From Mesostigma viride (taxonomy: Eukaryota > Streptophyta > Mesostigmatophyceae > Mesostigmatales > Mesostigmataceae), in the NCBI GenBank assembly GCA_009746045.1, contig RPFO01000079.1, positions 5,800,233 through 5,864,232 of the forward strand: a stretch of DNA of 64,000 bases, in the 5' to 3' direction. How positions within the stretch are numbered: position 1 is the stretch's first letter; each line of letters begins with the position of its first letter. This document shows, piece after piece, positions 1-13,500 of the stretch. A program made the position numbers and the translations under genes. The notes under the pieces are model-generated. The model did not search any database and had not been told where the DNA came from. It worked only from the letters and a program-made list of their open reading frames with translations.

Positions 1-109
1 ATGCAGCACTCCGCTGACCACATCAGCACCCAGTTACTTTCGCCTCACTTGTCCACAAACACGACACGTGCATCACTCACTTGTCCAGCAGCGCATGCCC
101 CTCACTCAC
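1..109 (-). repeat. Intron 17 start with triplicated donor segment
   Basis: The 12-mer CTCACTTGTCCA (complement of TGGACAA|GTGAG, the exon 17 end and donor) occurs at 44-55, 76-87 and, as the real donor, at 105-116. The intron thus begins with two further copies of its own 5' splice site. Confidence 0.7.
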
Positions 110-1500
110 TTGTCCACACACGGCATGTTGAGGTCGTCCACAAAGTACACCAGCCGCTTGGACGCGGGTGGAGCGTACACCCGCCCGGCCTTCTTCTCCA
201 GGGGCTTCTCCAACAGCACCTGGAGAGCCGCCGAGTCACTATAATAGTGCATGTTCACTGTAAGCGCGTCAAACCGATCCAAAGGCAGGTCCGCCAGCAT
301 ACACCGCGCGTGCGTGGTCTTGCCGCACCCAGCACCGCCCACCAGCAGCAATGCATGGCCCGACCGGAGCAGCGCGCCGCCCAGATGCCCCATGCGCAAG
401 CTGTCCACCGTGGTGACCACCAGGGACTGGAACGAGGCCCCTGGCTCAGGTGTTCCCCCCCGGAGCTGCCCTAGCCCGAGCGCCGCTCCCGACCCAATCA
501 ACCCGCGGCCCCTGTTTGCGGCCAAGTCCTCCCAGGGCACGAACAACCTCTCCTCCTGTGAAGGATCCACGAAATAGTCAAACACTGTCCCACTATCGGG
601 AAACCGTGCAGCCGGGGACGCCTCGCTGCGCCACTGCGCCCGGAACCATGATGAGAACGCCTCTCGGGGGCGGGGGTCGTCCGCGGCGAGTGCCCCCCCC
701 ACCCCCCACACGAGCGCGACCATGAAATAGGCCTCCAGCACGTCCTTGTCCGCCTCGCGAGGCACCCCCCCGTGTGCGAGCAGGCCATCCAGCAGCCTGA
801 CCACGGTCTGGAGCTTGCTGGCGTCGGAGACGTGGGTGATGTAGGACAGATGGCCGGCGGCGCCCTCGACTCCTAGTGCCCCTCCGCCAGCGCTCGTGTG
901 CCGGCCGGCGGTGGCCGACGACCCTGGCGGCGTGCACGCACAGAACTCGAGTGTGGGCGCGACGTACTGGTCGAACAGTCCCTGGAGGATCGCGCGTTCC
1001 TTCTTGTCAGGGCGCGTCTCGAGCCAGGACAACACGACCGCGGACGCGCTGATGTCGCCCTCGTTGAGGTAGAGCACGCCGCCCCGGGAGACGGTGGCCG
1101 GCGTCGCGGAGCGCAGGTGGGCGACCTCGAACAGCAGCCGCATGCAGGGCTTGAGGGGGATGCGTTCGCCCGAGGCAAGGGTGAGGACCTTGTTGTCGTC
1201 CATGACAGTGTTGAGGGACTCGATCCACTCTGGGTCGACATCGCCGTCCAACACAAGCCATTTGGGGTCGTCGGTCGTGCCGGATGCCAGGTCGCGGAAG
1301 AGCGCGCTGAGCAGCCCGTCCTTCCATTCGCGCGTGGTCGGGGACACGTGGCCGTAGAGCTCGTCGGAGCTCACGGCTTTCGGGTTGAGGTCGGGCGTGA
1401 GGCAGCGGCGGCCGCGCGCGGTGTTGACGTCGGCGAGTGTCCGCCACACAGCGCTCTTCCCGGTCCCGCACGCGCCCACGATGAACACGCAGTGGCGCAC
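110..1500 (-). CDS. Dynein heavy chain exon 17 (AAA2 and start of AAA3)
   Basis: Residues 2746-3208 plus two bases. AAA2: [65 protein letters not shown]3: [33 protein letters not shown]. Acceptor GCGCAG|GTG at 1501. Donor GACAA|GTGAGT in phase 2, which lets the next exon complete a Lys codon as expected for ..MP..DKY. Small Gly/Ala inserts are present (near [12 protein letters not shown]). Confidence 0.95.
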
Positions 1501-4500
1501 CTGCGCATGATAAGTAATTAATATTAATATTATTATTATTATTATTGTTATTATTATCATTATCATTTTTGTTAGTGGCGTGTGCATGGAGCATGAGCAT
1601 GAGCTTGGTGCGGGGTAGGGAAGGTTTTAAACATAGAAAACATAATGTCTAAATGATCCGATTAGTGGGCCAAGGGGGACGCCTTTGCAAGTTGCATAAG
1701 CGCAGAGGAGTTTGTGGTGACTCCACGTACAGCTCGATTCGATACCATCGAACCTGCGCAAAGGTGTGTGTGCGTGGCCAGGCGCAACCAATCCGAACAT
1801 GGAGAGGTAGCAGCACATACATGCCCGCTCCTGCACGCTTGTGACTAGAGAGCCCTGTAGAGGTGGGGGCATTGCATCGCAATTTTGTGCTTTTTTGACA
1901 GAGAGTTGGACATCTTGTGTCTCGATCTCTCTTCAAAGTCAGAAATAGACACAGCCAACCTCCATGCTGCACCCGTGTCACAACTCCATACAGTAGTACT
2001 ACACCAGAGAAAGAAGGAATTTTTATGATTAATACTGCAGCGGTATTACATTAAAAAATCATGTTACAGCAGGATAAGAACGTGTGTTATAGTACAGTAC
2101 GAGTCTATGAGAAAGTACGAGTCTATGTGCCGTCCCCAGCTGCACTTTCCACCCACGATCGCACTCCGGGCTCCTACCCATGTTGACACCCCCCCCCCTT
2201 TGGCTGAACCACCCACCCACTCGCATGCCGTCCTCCTGCAGAGCCCACCGATGTGCGACGGCCCACCACGTGCACTCGCCCACCTTCCCGAGCAATGTCC
2301 ATTCACCAGCAGCGCTACACCAGGCATGATGGTCGACCACCCACACATGGGGGACGGCCCACCTACCCCCACGGTGCGATGGCCCACCCACCTGCACTGG
2401 CCCATCTACCCATATGTGACGGCGCATCTACCCCGCATATGTGATGGTCCTCCCACCTGCAGCAGCTCGTCCAGCTGCTCCACTTTGAGGATAAAGCTGT
2501 CCTCCGGCTGCAGGCCGCGCGCCACTGCCACCTCTCGCACTGACTTGTCGAGTGCCACATCCACGCTGCGAGAGGCTTCAACGCCGGGGAAGAGGTCGCC
2601 TGGTCAATTTTGGTTGATGAGGAACGGAGACATCCCAGGTGTGCATAGTAGGCAAGGATCGGATAAAAGGAAGAGGTTGCCTGGTCATTAATGGCCAAAA
2701 AATCGGACTTTGGTAAAGAAAACCGGATTTTGGTAAAAAAAATGGATCTTGGTCCAAAAATGGATTTCTGTCCGAAAACTTTGGCTCGAAAAATGGATAA
2801 GCCCCATTGGTGCACTGTAGGTACCAGAGACTGCGTATGGGTATAGAGGAACAGGTCGCCTGGGCGGATGGATTAATGCTGCGCCGTGGTGCATAGCAGA
2901 CAAGACAAGTCAGAGGGAGAGTTTAGGGGTACAGGTCTGCTTGGGTGAAGGTCAAGCGGTGCATACCAGAAGACGAGGACGTTGAGTAGGTTAAAGGGGC
3001 TAGTTGACTGTTATATAGGTTAAAGGGGCTAGTGCATACCAGAGGACGAGGACGTTGAGTAGGTTAAAGGGGCTAGGCCGCCTGGGGTCCATCGGTTAGA
3101 CATGGCAACGCATACCAGACCAGACAAAGTAGAGCTAGGGGCAAGATGGGCCAGGGGTTATCACAAACCTGTGGTGTCCTAAGTATTCTATTTCATTTTA
3201 ACGAGGAAAAAAAATCCAATTGAATGAATAGAGAACCCCGCCCATCGGCAACATACCGCCCAATATCGTGTGCCCACAAAAACATGCATATTGTACTAGC
3301 GGTGCATGCGTCGATTACTGCACATGATGATTCATTCTACAAAGCCCCGTGTGCCAGCATCGCCACGCACCAACTAGCCCTAGGAACACCGCAACGTCCT
3401 CCGTCACGATCTGGGGGAGGTTGAAGTCGCGCAGCGCGCGCATGAGCAGCGCCGCTTCATCTTTGGGAGAAAACCCGCCCACCGCTTTGGCCATTTTGAG
3501 CGACCGCGGCCCGGGAGGAAGGGCGCCCCCGCTCAGCCTCGTTCCCCCAGAACGCGAGGTCGCGGAGGATGGCGGTGCGACGGGCTCTGCCTCCGCAAAC
3601 AGGGCTGCCTTGTCCGCACCCCCGGCGGCAGCAGCGGTGGCGCCCTTTGCGGGCGGGGCCACGGCCGGTGGCGCAATGCTGGCAGACGCAATCGCGCGCT
3701 GCTTCAGCGAGGCAGCGACGACCAGGACGGACTTGATCGGCCGGAGGCCCCACTCGTAGTGGTCCTGCCGCGACAGCAGGTCCTTGCTCAGGCGGTACAG
3801 GGTGATGAACTTGTTGGACAGCGGGCGCGCGGTCAGGAACCCGGCCGCCAGCAGCATGTTCTCGCATATGAGGCCCAGATCCGGCACCACCATGGACACG
3901 GGGCGGAAGAGGGTCTTGAGCGACTCGGGCAGCTCGGTTCGGCCCGCATACCCGGGGTTCATCGTGATGAACGCGCCGCAGGTGGGGACGAGGGACAGCA
4001 TCTCCCCCTAGCGTGGGGGCAGGGGGAAGGGTGGGAAACGCATCAATGTGAACAGGATATGGTGGCCACCGGTGGCCATACTGTCAGGAACCGCTGCAAA
4101 GACAGCGGCTGCTAAAGATTGTGGGCCACAAGGGCGGACTGTCGATGGTGCTGCGGCTAGCACGTGGTCAAGATTTGGGACGCCCCCCCCCTGGGCTAAA
4201 ACGCCTCGAGCCTTCTCAAGCCTTGGGTTATAATGCTTTCATCCGTAGTCATCCATGAGAGCATACAAGGCATCCATGATCCTTAAACACCCTAGCCACC
4301 GCAACCTTCCTGGGCAACCAGCGAGGGAAGTGATAGCCACAGGGACAAGGTAATGACCGCAGTCCCTCACCTGGAACACAAACTTGGCACGCCCCTGCCG
4401 GATGGCATCCAGTATCGACTTGAACTGCGTAGACACGACGGATAGCACCTCCACGCTGATGCGGTTGAACTCGTCAAAGCACCCCCACGTTCCGGACTGC

Positions 4501-7500
4501 GCCAGCCCCTTGAATATCTGGCCCAGCGACCGGTAGTCCATCTGGTCGCTGCAGTTGAACACGTACACCATGACGCCGAGTGCACGGCCCAAGTCCTTGG
4601 TCGTCTCCGTCTTGCCCGTCCCTGCGGGGCCCATGGGCGCCCCCCCCATGATCAGCCGCAGCGCCTGCGTGAGCGTGATGTAGCAGCGATCGGTCAGCGC
4701 GGTCACCACCAGCCGCGGCGCGTTGCCCAGGTACTCGTACTGATAACGGAATTCCGCATCGCAGCACAGGACGTAACAGTCCTTGCCATCCTCGCTAGCC
4801 CCTGCCGGCTGCACCGATGCTGCCCCTGGCTTGGAGCCAGCCCCCCCCGTCAGCGTGGCGGGAGACAGCTGTCCCTCACGCCACTGCGCCCTCAGCTGGC
4901 TCTGCCATGCGAAGCTCTCTGGGTCCTCCACCTTGTCCCGCAGCAGGCGCTCGACCACGTCGCGCGCGTGCACGTCCATGGTGACCAGCGTCATCACTTT
5001 CTGGCGCTGGCCGGCCTCCAGGGACATGCCCTGACAGGGAGCGGGGCCAGGCGCAGGCAGCCAACATGGAGCAAGGCCGGGGGATGAGCCAGGGGGACAC
5101 AGGGCATGCAAACAAGTCCGCAGAACATGAAACATGCAAGGGAGTCAGGAAGGGACATCGAAGTTGAGGTCAGACTCGCGGGTTCAGGGAGCTGATTTGT
5201 AAACTCTTGATCGATCTCCTCGCTAACATGGCTATCTCAGGCGCGACCCCACGTGCGAGTATTGTTGGTGGCTGCATGGGCATTAGCATCTATCCAACCG
5301 GGCCACTAATGTACACGCAGATAGCGGCACGTGAGCACAAATCCTCGATTTAAGGGCCATAAGGTCTGCACCCTTGCCTCAGCACAAATCCTCAATTAAA
5401 GGGCCATAAGGTCTGCACCCTTGCCTCAGCACAAATCCTCAACTAAAGGGCCATAAGCTCTGCACCCTTGCCTCAGGGTGAGATTAGGGTGGCTGCGACC
5501 CAGGCACATCTCCATCGGGCTCATCCACGCCACTGTGCTCGCAACGCATCGTCGCAATCCTTGCGCGTGCGGCATGTCAGCCCCCAATCACATTCCAAGG
5601 ACGAGCATGACAAGCTTGTACACAAACCTTCATGGGCACGATAGCCACAGACCACTCCACCCAGTCCAAGCACAGAGTACGCAGAGCATGAGACGTCGGC
5701 ACCGACGCCCCCTGCGTGTGCGCGCGCGCGGGAACACATGACCCACCTGTAGGAGACCTATACGTAGGGTACCTATGTATGTCCTATATGTATGTCCTAT
5801 ATGTATGTCCTATATGTATGTCCTATATGTATGAGCTGGATGAGGCATGTACGATGACCCCCCTGCATGCATGAGCTGGATGAGGTCATGGCCCACCTGT
5901 ATGAGCCGAATGAGCTCCGCCAGCTGCTCCTCCTGCTTGCGGTGGTAATCCTTGAGCGCGGCGTCCTGCCCATCCAGCAGCCGCTCAAACGCGCCGTCCA
6001 CCTCCAGCGCCCACCACAGCTGGCACACCACCAGCACCACCTGCGCCGTGTGCGCCAGCAGCCACTTGTGCCGCAGCTCCTCGGCGTAGCCGTTGAGCGC
6101 GCTGGCCAGGTAGCCCTTGAGGTTTGCCCGCATGCAGGCGATGAGCCGCGAGAGCCACTGCTCCGCGTTGCCCGAGCACTCGCACGTGCCGTACGCCAGC
6201 GGGACCACCTCGCCCTCGCGGCTCACCAGCGCCACCGCCTCCGCGCCCGCCCCTTTCTTGGCGCCCGCGGGGCCGGTGGACGCCTTCTGGGCCACGTTGC
6301 TGCGGCGGACGGGCCTGGCGTCCGCCACCGCGGCCGCTGCGAACGCGGCCGCTGCCTTATTGGGTGCCACCGAGGACATCCGGGCCTTGCCGCGGGGGGT
6401 GCCCGGCCCACCAGCTGTGCTGCTGACCGAGAGGGTGGAGGAGGACCGCCAGTTGCCGATGGCTTCGGGCGCTTTGCCTGTGGGTTCCACCGTGGTTGGT
6501 GCCGCGTTATCGCCTGCAAACTGCAGTGAATGGATGCCCTCGAAGATCTTTGGGAAGTGCGGGGCCACACTGCGCGGGTCGTGGCCCTTGGAGAGGATGT
6601 CGAGCAGGTCGGCGGGCGCGACAAAGTAGAAGCGGGGGAAGAGTGCGCGCTTGCTCTCCAGGTATTGGTCCAGCGCCTGGTGGGGTGGGCCCAGCAGCGG
6701 GGGGACGTTTCCAGAGGTCAGCTGGAAGAATAGGAACAAAGAAACAGGACATGTGGCGGCGGCGGGTGTGTCCCCTGCGACAAGCGCAGCAAGTGGGTGG
6801 GAGTGTGAGCTCGGCGGTCCGTACGTGGGCACCAACACGAAGCAGATCTGGATCCTTGAGGACCTATAGACAAAGGCGGAATAAGTTCATTTTCTATTGG
6901 TATAGTCATCATTATAAGACTGTACGTAATATAATATAAGTTCACTTTCTATTCGTATAGTCATCATTATAAGACTATACGTAATATAATATAAGTTCAC
7001 TTTCTATACGTATAGTAATCATTATAAGACTATACGTAATATAATATAAGTTCACTTTCTATACGTATAGTCATCATTATAAGACTATACGTAATATAAT
7101 ACAAGTTCACTTTCTATGCGTATAGTTATCATTATAAGACTATACGTAATATAATATAAGTTCACTTTCTACACGTATAGTCATCATTGTAAGACTACAT
7201 GTAATATAATACAAGTTCACTTTCTATGTGTATAGTTATCATTATAAGACTATACGTAATATAATATAAGTTCACTTTCTACTATAAGTAGCTTACTACT
7301 ACAGCAAGTAGTTGTACCTACCTGCTACATCACTTGTGTGCTGGCCTACATCCCTCCCATGCTCTAACATGCATGCCTGAACGCTGGCTTTACCACACGC
7401 CAACTGCATGCGTCTTGCAGTTGGGTCGCCCCTGGTTCAGCCCTCGCCCCCGCGGGCCGGTACGATGCGCCAGCGGTCGCAGCACTGCCCACGGAACGGC

Positions 7501-10500
7501 ACTAAACGACTCAGCGTACCGGCACGTATGGCGTATCTACCCCCACATGGCTGGCCCAAGCTATCCTCCCTCAAGTGCAGCCATGGACGGCACATATTCT
7601 TTTGGGCTCTGTGCGCGTTGATGCAGGGTGACAGTGCTATATGAAGAAAGGTGCACCCCTTTGTTAAGAAAATGATTCAACAACGTCGTTCAACAACGAG
7701 TCAAGACAACGATTCAACAAATCGTCGGCTACAATCCCGAAGCAGCCTGCTAACGTAGCGTGCAACCGCAAAGCAGAGCCAAGTACCTTGAATTGCATGC
7801 AATCCGCGGGTTGACTACGAGGACAAGGCGAAGTGCCGAGGACGGCAGTTTGGGTGATTGGGTCGTTTGCCTCTACCAGTAGGATTGCACGTTGGCAAGA
7901 AATGCTTTTCAGAGTTCGCATAATGTCATTTGTAATTAAGTCCTGCATGGCAAGTACGCATCTGCCACCGATGCACTAAAAGCCGGCCCACACGGTGCCA
8001 CAAGGTGGCAGAAGAGGAAGGGAAGGCAGAAGATGCCGTAAGGCGCCACACAATGGCACACAATGGCACACAATGGCACACAATGGCACACAATGGCACA
8101 CAATGGCACACAATGGCACACAATGGCACACAATGGCACACAATGGCACACAATGGCACACAATGGCACACAATGGCACACAATGGCACACAATGGCACA
8201 CAATGGCACACAATGGCACACAATGGCACACAATGGCACACAATGGCACACAATGGCACACAATGGCACACAATGGCACACAATTGCACACAATGGCACA
8301 ATATGGCACAATATGGCACAATATGGCACAATATGGCACAATGGTAGCCACTGCCCATCAATCGAGCCATAACCATATCCCACTGGAGGTCCTACGCGCC
8401 CTAAATAGCCCTGAGTACAGCCCTAAATAGTATATGCTATACACAGGAGGCCCTAAGCACGCCCAGACTGAGCACACACCGAAGAACTCCTCAAGCATGC
8501 AGGGACTGTCGTACGTCACCTTCTCGCACACGTGCAGCGACGCCATGAGGCCATCCAACGTGTCCAGCATGCCCGGCCGCCCGCAGCACTCGACCACGTT
8601 GGGCGTCACCTCCACGTCCTTCATCAGCTCTTTCAGGTCTGCGTCCAAGCTGTCAAAGCGCTTGCACTCCTCGGGCAGCGCGCGCCGGATGTCCTTGGAA
8701 CCGATGAATATGGCCTCTAAGTAGCTCCACATCTTTTGCACGTCGAACCAGAGGGTGAGAACCGCGTCCACCAGAGACAGCCGCTGCTGCCACGCCGTGA
8801 CCTGCACGAGGGGGCACGAGGGGGCACGAGGGGGCAGAAGGGGGCATGAGGGGGCATAAGGGGGCATAAGGGGGCATAAGGGGGCATAAGGGGGCATAAG
8901 GGGCATAAGGGGCATAAGGGGGCATAAGGGGGCATAAGGGGGCATAAGGGGGCATAAGGGGGCATAAGGGGGCATAAGGGCGCATAAGGGGGCGTAAGGG
9001 GGCATGAGGGGGCAGAAGGGGGCATAAGGGGGCAGAAGGGGCATAAGGGGCATAAGGGGGCATAAGGGGGCGTAAGGGGCATAAGGGGCAGAAGGGGGCA
9101 TAAGGGGGCATAAGGGGGCATGAGGGGGCATAAGGGGCCAGAAGGGGGCAGAAGGGGACATAAGGGGGCATAAGGGGGCATAAGGGGCCAGAAGGGGGCA
9201 TAAGGGGGCATAAGGGGGCATAAGGGGGCAGAAGGGGCAGAAGGGGGCATAAGGGGCATAAGGGGGCATAAGGGGCCAGAAGGGGGCAGAAGGGGCATAA
9301 GGGGGCATAAGGGGGCGTAAGGGGGCAGAAGGGGGCATAAGGGGGCATAAGGGGGCAGAAGGGGGCATAAGGGGGCATAAGGGGGCATAAGCGGGCATGA
9401 GGGGGCATAAGGGGGCATAAGGGCGCATAAGGGGGCTAAAGGGGGCATAAGGGGGCATAAGGGGCATAAGGGGCATAAGGGGCATAAGGGGGCGTAAGGG
9501 GGCATAAGGGGGCATAAGGGGGCATAAGGGGGCATAAGGGGGCATAAGGGGGCATAAGGGGGCATAAGGGGGCATAAGGGGGCATAAGGGGGCATGAGGG
9601 GGCATGAGGGGGCATAAGGGGGCATAAGGGGGCAGAAGGGGGCATAAGGGGGCATGAGGGGGCATAAGGGGGCAGAAGGGGGCATAAGGGGGCATAAGGG
9701 GGCATAAGGGGGCATAAGGGGGCATAAGGGGCCAGAAGGGGGCATAAGGGGCCAGAAGGGGGCATAAGGGGGCATAAGGGGGCATAAGGGGGCATAAGGG
9801 GGCATAAGGGGGCATAAGGGGGCATAAGGGGGCATAAGGGGGCATAAGGGGGCATAAGGGGGCATAAGGGGGCATAAGGGGGCATAAGGGGGCATAAGGG
9901 GGCATAAGGGGGCATGAGGGGGCATGAGGGGGCATAAGGGGCATAAGGGGGCAGAAGGGGGCATAAGGGGCATGAGGGGGCATAAGGGGGCAGAAGGGGC
10001 ATAAGGGGCATAAGGGGGCATAAGGGGGCATAAGGGGGCATAAGGGGCCAGAAGGGGCATAAGGGGCCAGAAGGGGGCATAAGGGGGCATAAGGGGGCAT
10101 AAGGGGGCATAAGGGGGCATAAGGGGGCATAAGGGGGCATAAGGGGGCATAAGGGGGCATAAGGGGGCATAAGGGGGGTGAACGGGGCAGAAGGGGGCAG
10201 AAGGGGGCAGAAGGGGGGTGCCAGGGGACCGGCAGGACCACACGGGGCACCTGCGGAACGTGTGCCAGAGATGCTCCTGGCGACGGGCGAAGAGAAGGCT
10301 GGGATGTGTGGTCAGGAATAGAGGGCACTCAGGGCAGGTTGACAGGGCACCCATGACGACGACCGTGACCCTTAGGAAGTAACGCGAGGGGGATTACCCT
10401 AGCCACATGCAATTTTCCTCGCTGCATGTGGTGCAGCATGCCTCCCGTCCCCCCCCACGCCCTCTTCCTGGAAATGCGCCACAAAGCGCCCCCACCCACC

Positions 10501-13500
10501 TCCTCCTGGACATGCGCCACAAAGCGTGCCAACCCACCTCCTGGACATGCGCCACAAAGCGTGCCAACCCACCTCCTCCTGGAAATGCGCCACAAAGCGC
10601 GACCCGGCGATTGACTGCAGCTGCACCATCGAGTCGTCCAGCGCCTCGCGCACCGCGTCCGCCGGCATGAGCACGGGGATGTCCCGCTCCTGGTGCCGCC
10701 CGAACGTGAACTGCATGCCGGCCCACGTGGACGCTAGCGACCGCAGCGTGCGCTCCATCTGCAGCTCCTTGGACGCCCGGTCCACGCAGCGCTGAACCTC
10801 GTCCACGAACGCGTGCAGGCCCAGCCGCATGTAGTCCCCGAGCACCGTGGCCGGGCCGCCCAGATCGTCCACAGGGACCCTGAGCTGCGGGGCACTTCCA
10901 GCCACGCCCCGGGCGCTCCCTGGCCGGGCACTGCCGCTGGCATTCGCAACGCTCGCGGAGCCCCCCCCGCCGACTGTCTCTTGGATGAGGAGCGCCCAGT
11001 GCCGCGGGCGCATGTCCTTGGAGCCCAGCGCCTGCAGCAACGGGAGCGACGCCTGCAGGGTGTCCAGCTTGGCCTCGGCGGCGTCGAACACAGGCCAGGG
11101 GCGCACCTGCTTGTCCAGGGAGCGCAGCTCCTTGCGCAGGGAGGTGACCCCGCCCTCGATGGCAAACGTGTCCACGGAGGGCCAGGGCGTGCTCTCCCAC
11201 GCGTCCACCTGGCTGGTGATCTGTGCGTGGTGATCCGGGCGCGGTGGGTTGATTGGTTGGTGGGTGGGTGGGTGGGTGGGTGGGCGGTGGGCGGGCGGGC
11301 GGGCGGGCGGCGGCGGGCGGCGGGCGGGCGGGCGGGTGGGCGGGCCGGCGGGCGGGCGGCGGGCGGGCGGCGGGCGGGCGGGCGGGCGGGCGGGCGGGCG
11401 GGGCGGGCGGCGGGCGGGCGGGCGGGCGGGCGGGCGGGCGGCGGGCGGGCGGGGCGCGGCGGGCGGGCGCGGGCGGGCGGGTGGGTGGGTAGGGTGGTGG
11501 CGGGCGGGTGGGTGGTGGGTGGGTGGGTGGGTGGGTGGGTGGGTGGGTGGGTGGGTGGGTGGGTGGGTGGGTGGGTGGGTGGGTGGGTGGGTGGGTGGGT
11601 GGGTGGGTGGTTGGTTGGTTGGTTGGTTGGTTGGTTGATTGGTTGGTTGGTTGGTTGGTTGGTTGGTTGGTTGGTTGGTTGGTTGGTTGGTTGGTTGGTT
11701 GGTTGGTTGGTTGGTTGGTTGATTGCTTGGTTGGTTGGTTGGTTGGTTGGTTGATTGCTTGGTTGGTTGGTTGGTTGGTTGGTTGGTTGGTTGGTTGGTT
11801 GGTTGGTTGGTTGGTTGGTTGGTTGGTTGGTTGGTTGGTTGGTTGGTTGGTTGGTTGGTTGGTTGGTTGGTTGGTTGGTTGGTTGGTTGGTTGGTTGGTT
11901 GGTTGGTTGGTTGGTTGGTTGGTTGGTTGGGTGAGTCAGGCAGAAGATGTCATTGATGGCGTGCCACCATCAGCATCGGTAGCACACATCGGTGACGTCT
12001 CATCGCTGGAACATGTCAACGTTATTCTACGGTTAGCCATGCACTAACTGACTGTGAAGGCCATTTTTATCCTTGCGTGCGTGCGTGTGTGCGTGCAAGT
12101 GTGTATGTGTGTGCCCGCGTGCCTTATGGTCACACGTGCCATGGTAGGCAAGAGGCTATGCCGGTGGCCAGTGTGTGTCCGTAACCTGCATGGTGAACCC
12201 ACGCACGTGCAGAGACTGGCGTTAACTAAACAGCCACCCCATTGGCATAACCATGGACACCACATACCGCAGTAGAACATGACCACCACAAACACACCAT
12301 GGAGACCACACATATGAACACCGCCCTCACCGTGGCCACCACAAACACACCATGGACATCACACATACGAACATAGTCCTCACCATAGACACCACATCCC
12401 ACAGGGACTTGAGCGCCTCCAGCGTCTGCCGCGCCTGCGAGAGTGGCCGGAAGTCGTTCACCCCCAGCTCGAATATCCGCTGCGCGTCCGCCAGAAGCCC
12501 CGCGCGGACCTCCAGCGCCGCGAGCTCCCTGTGCATGTCGTCCATGATACTGTACGCCCACGCGTGCTGCGAGCTGCTGCCACCCGCACCCTTGACTCCA
12601 TCCGTGCCCTTGTCCTCTCCCTCGGCCCCGTCGGAGCTAGCCAGCTCACTCCCTCCCTCGTCGTCACTATGCTCCCTTGCGCTGCTGCCCGCGTCATCCC
12701 CCTCCGCCCGCTTGTCGCCAATTGTCTCACTAACGTCCAATGAGAACACGGCACCCTGCCGCCGTTTCCTGCTTGCATCGGCACCACTCCCCGCGGCCAA
12801 CGACCCGCCTGCCTTCGCGGCCATCCGCGCCCACTCGTAGCGCGCTGCATCGATCACAAGGGGAGCCACCGAGGGGAACCGAGCGACCAGCTCTGCCGCC
12901 TCCTCCATGAGTTCCTCGTCCTCGACCCTTATTCTCGCGCACGCCTCGTTCTGCGGGTGGTGCAGCTCCTCACCCACGGCCACGCAGGTCTTCTGCAACC
13001 GCGCCCACGCGTGCGGCAGCAACTCCATTTGCTGCGCGATGCTCTCCTTGACCGACACGCCAAAACGCGCCAGCACGGCCACGGTGAGGGAAGCGCTGCG
13101 CAGCGTGTGCGCGGTGCTAGCCTCGCGGCTGCGCACCTGGGAGCGCCCGACGACCGAGCGAGGAATGACAGAGACGAAAGGACGGAGGAAGGCAGGGAAG
13201 GGAGAGAAGGGGGCATAGAAGGAGGCCAACATCTCAAAACAACATCTCATAACATCTTTCACCATTAAAAAAAACAAGCATCGGTGCGAGGGAGCAGGGG
13301 GTCGCATTTGGGGGGCTGTGCTTGTATACCGCGGCAAACATGGAAAGTTAATAATATAGTATTCGATCGACTGGGTATTTTCGTGGGCAAGTAATCTGTT
13401 TTGTGAGTAAGTCGTCCTTGAGTACTACACGGGTAAGCACATGCAGCCAGATGCTGCCATTGCAGACGCGCACATTTCTGCAGGCCTACAAAAACCCGTG

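Noticed and set aside
8358-10354. Open frames of 545-656 codons rich in Pro/Ala/Leu on the minus strand
   Set aside because: They are the translation of the 10-11-bp minisatellite in intron 11; only the short piece at 8520-8801 is a real exon.
11244-12047. Gly/Trp/Val-rich long frames on the plus strand
   Set aside because: Readings of GGGT/GGTT tracts in a dynein intron.
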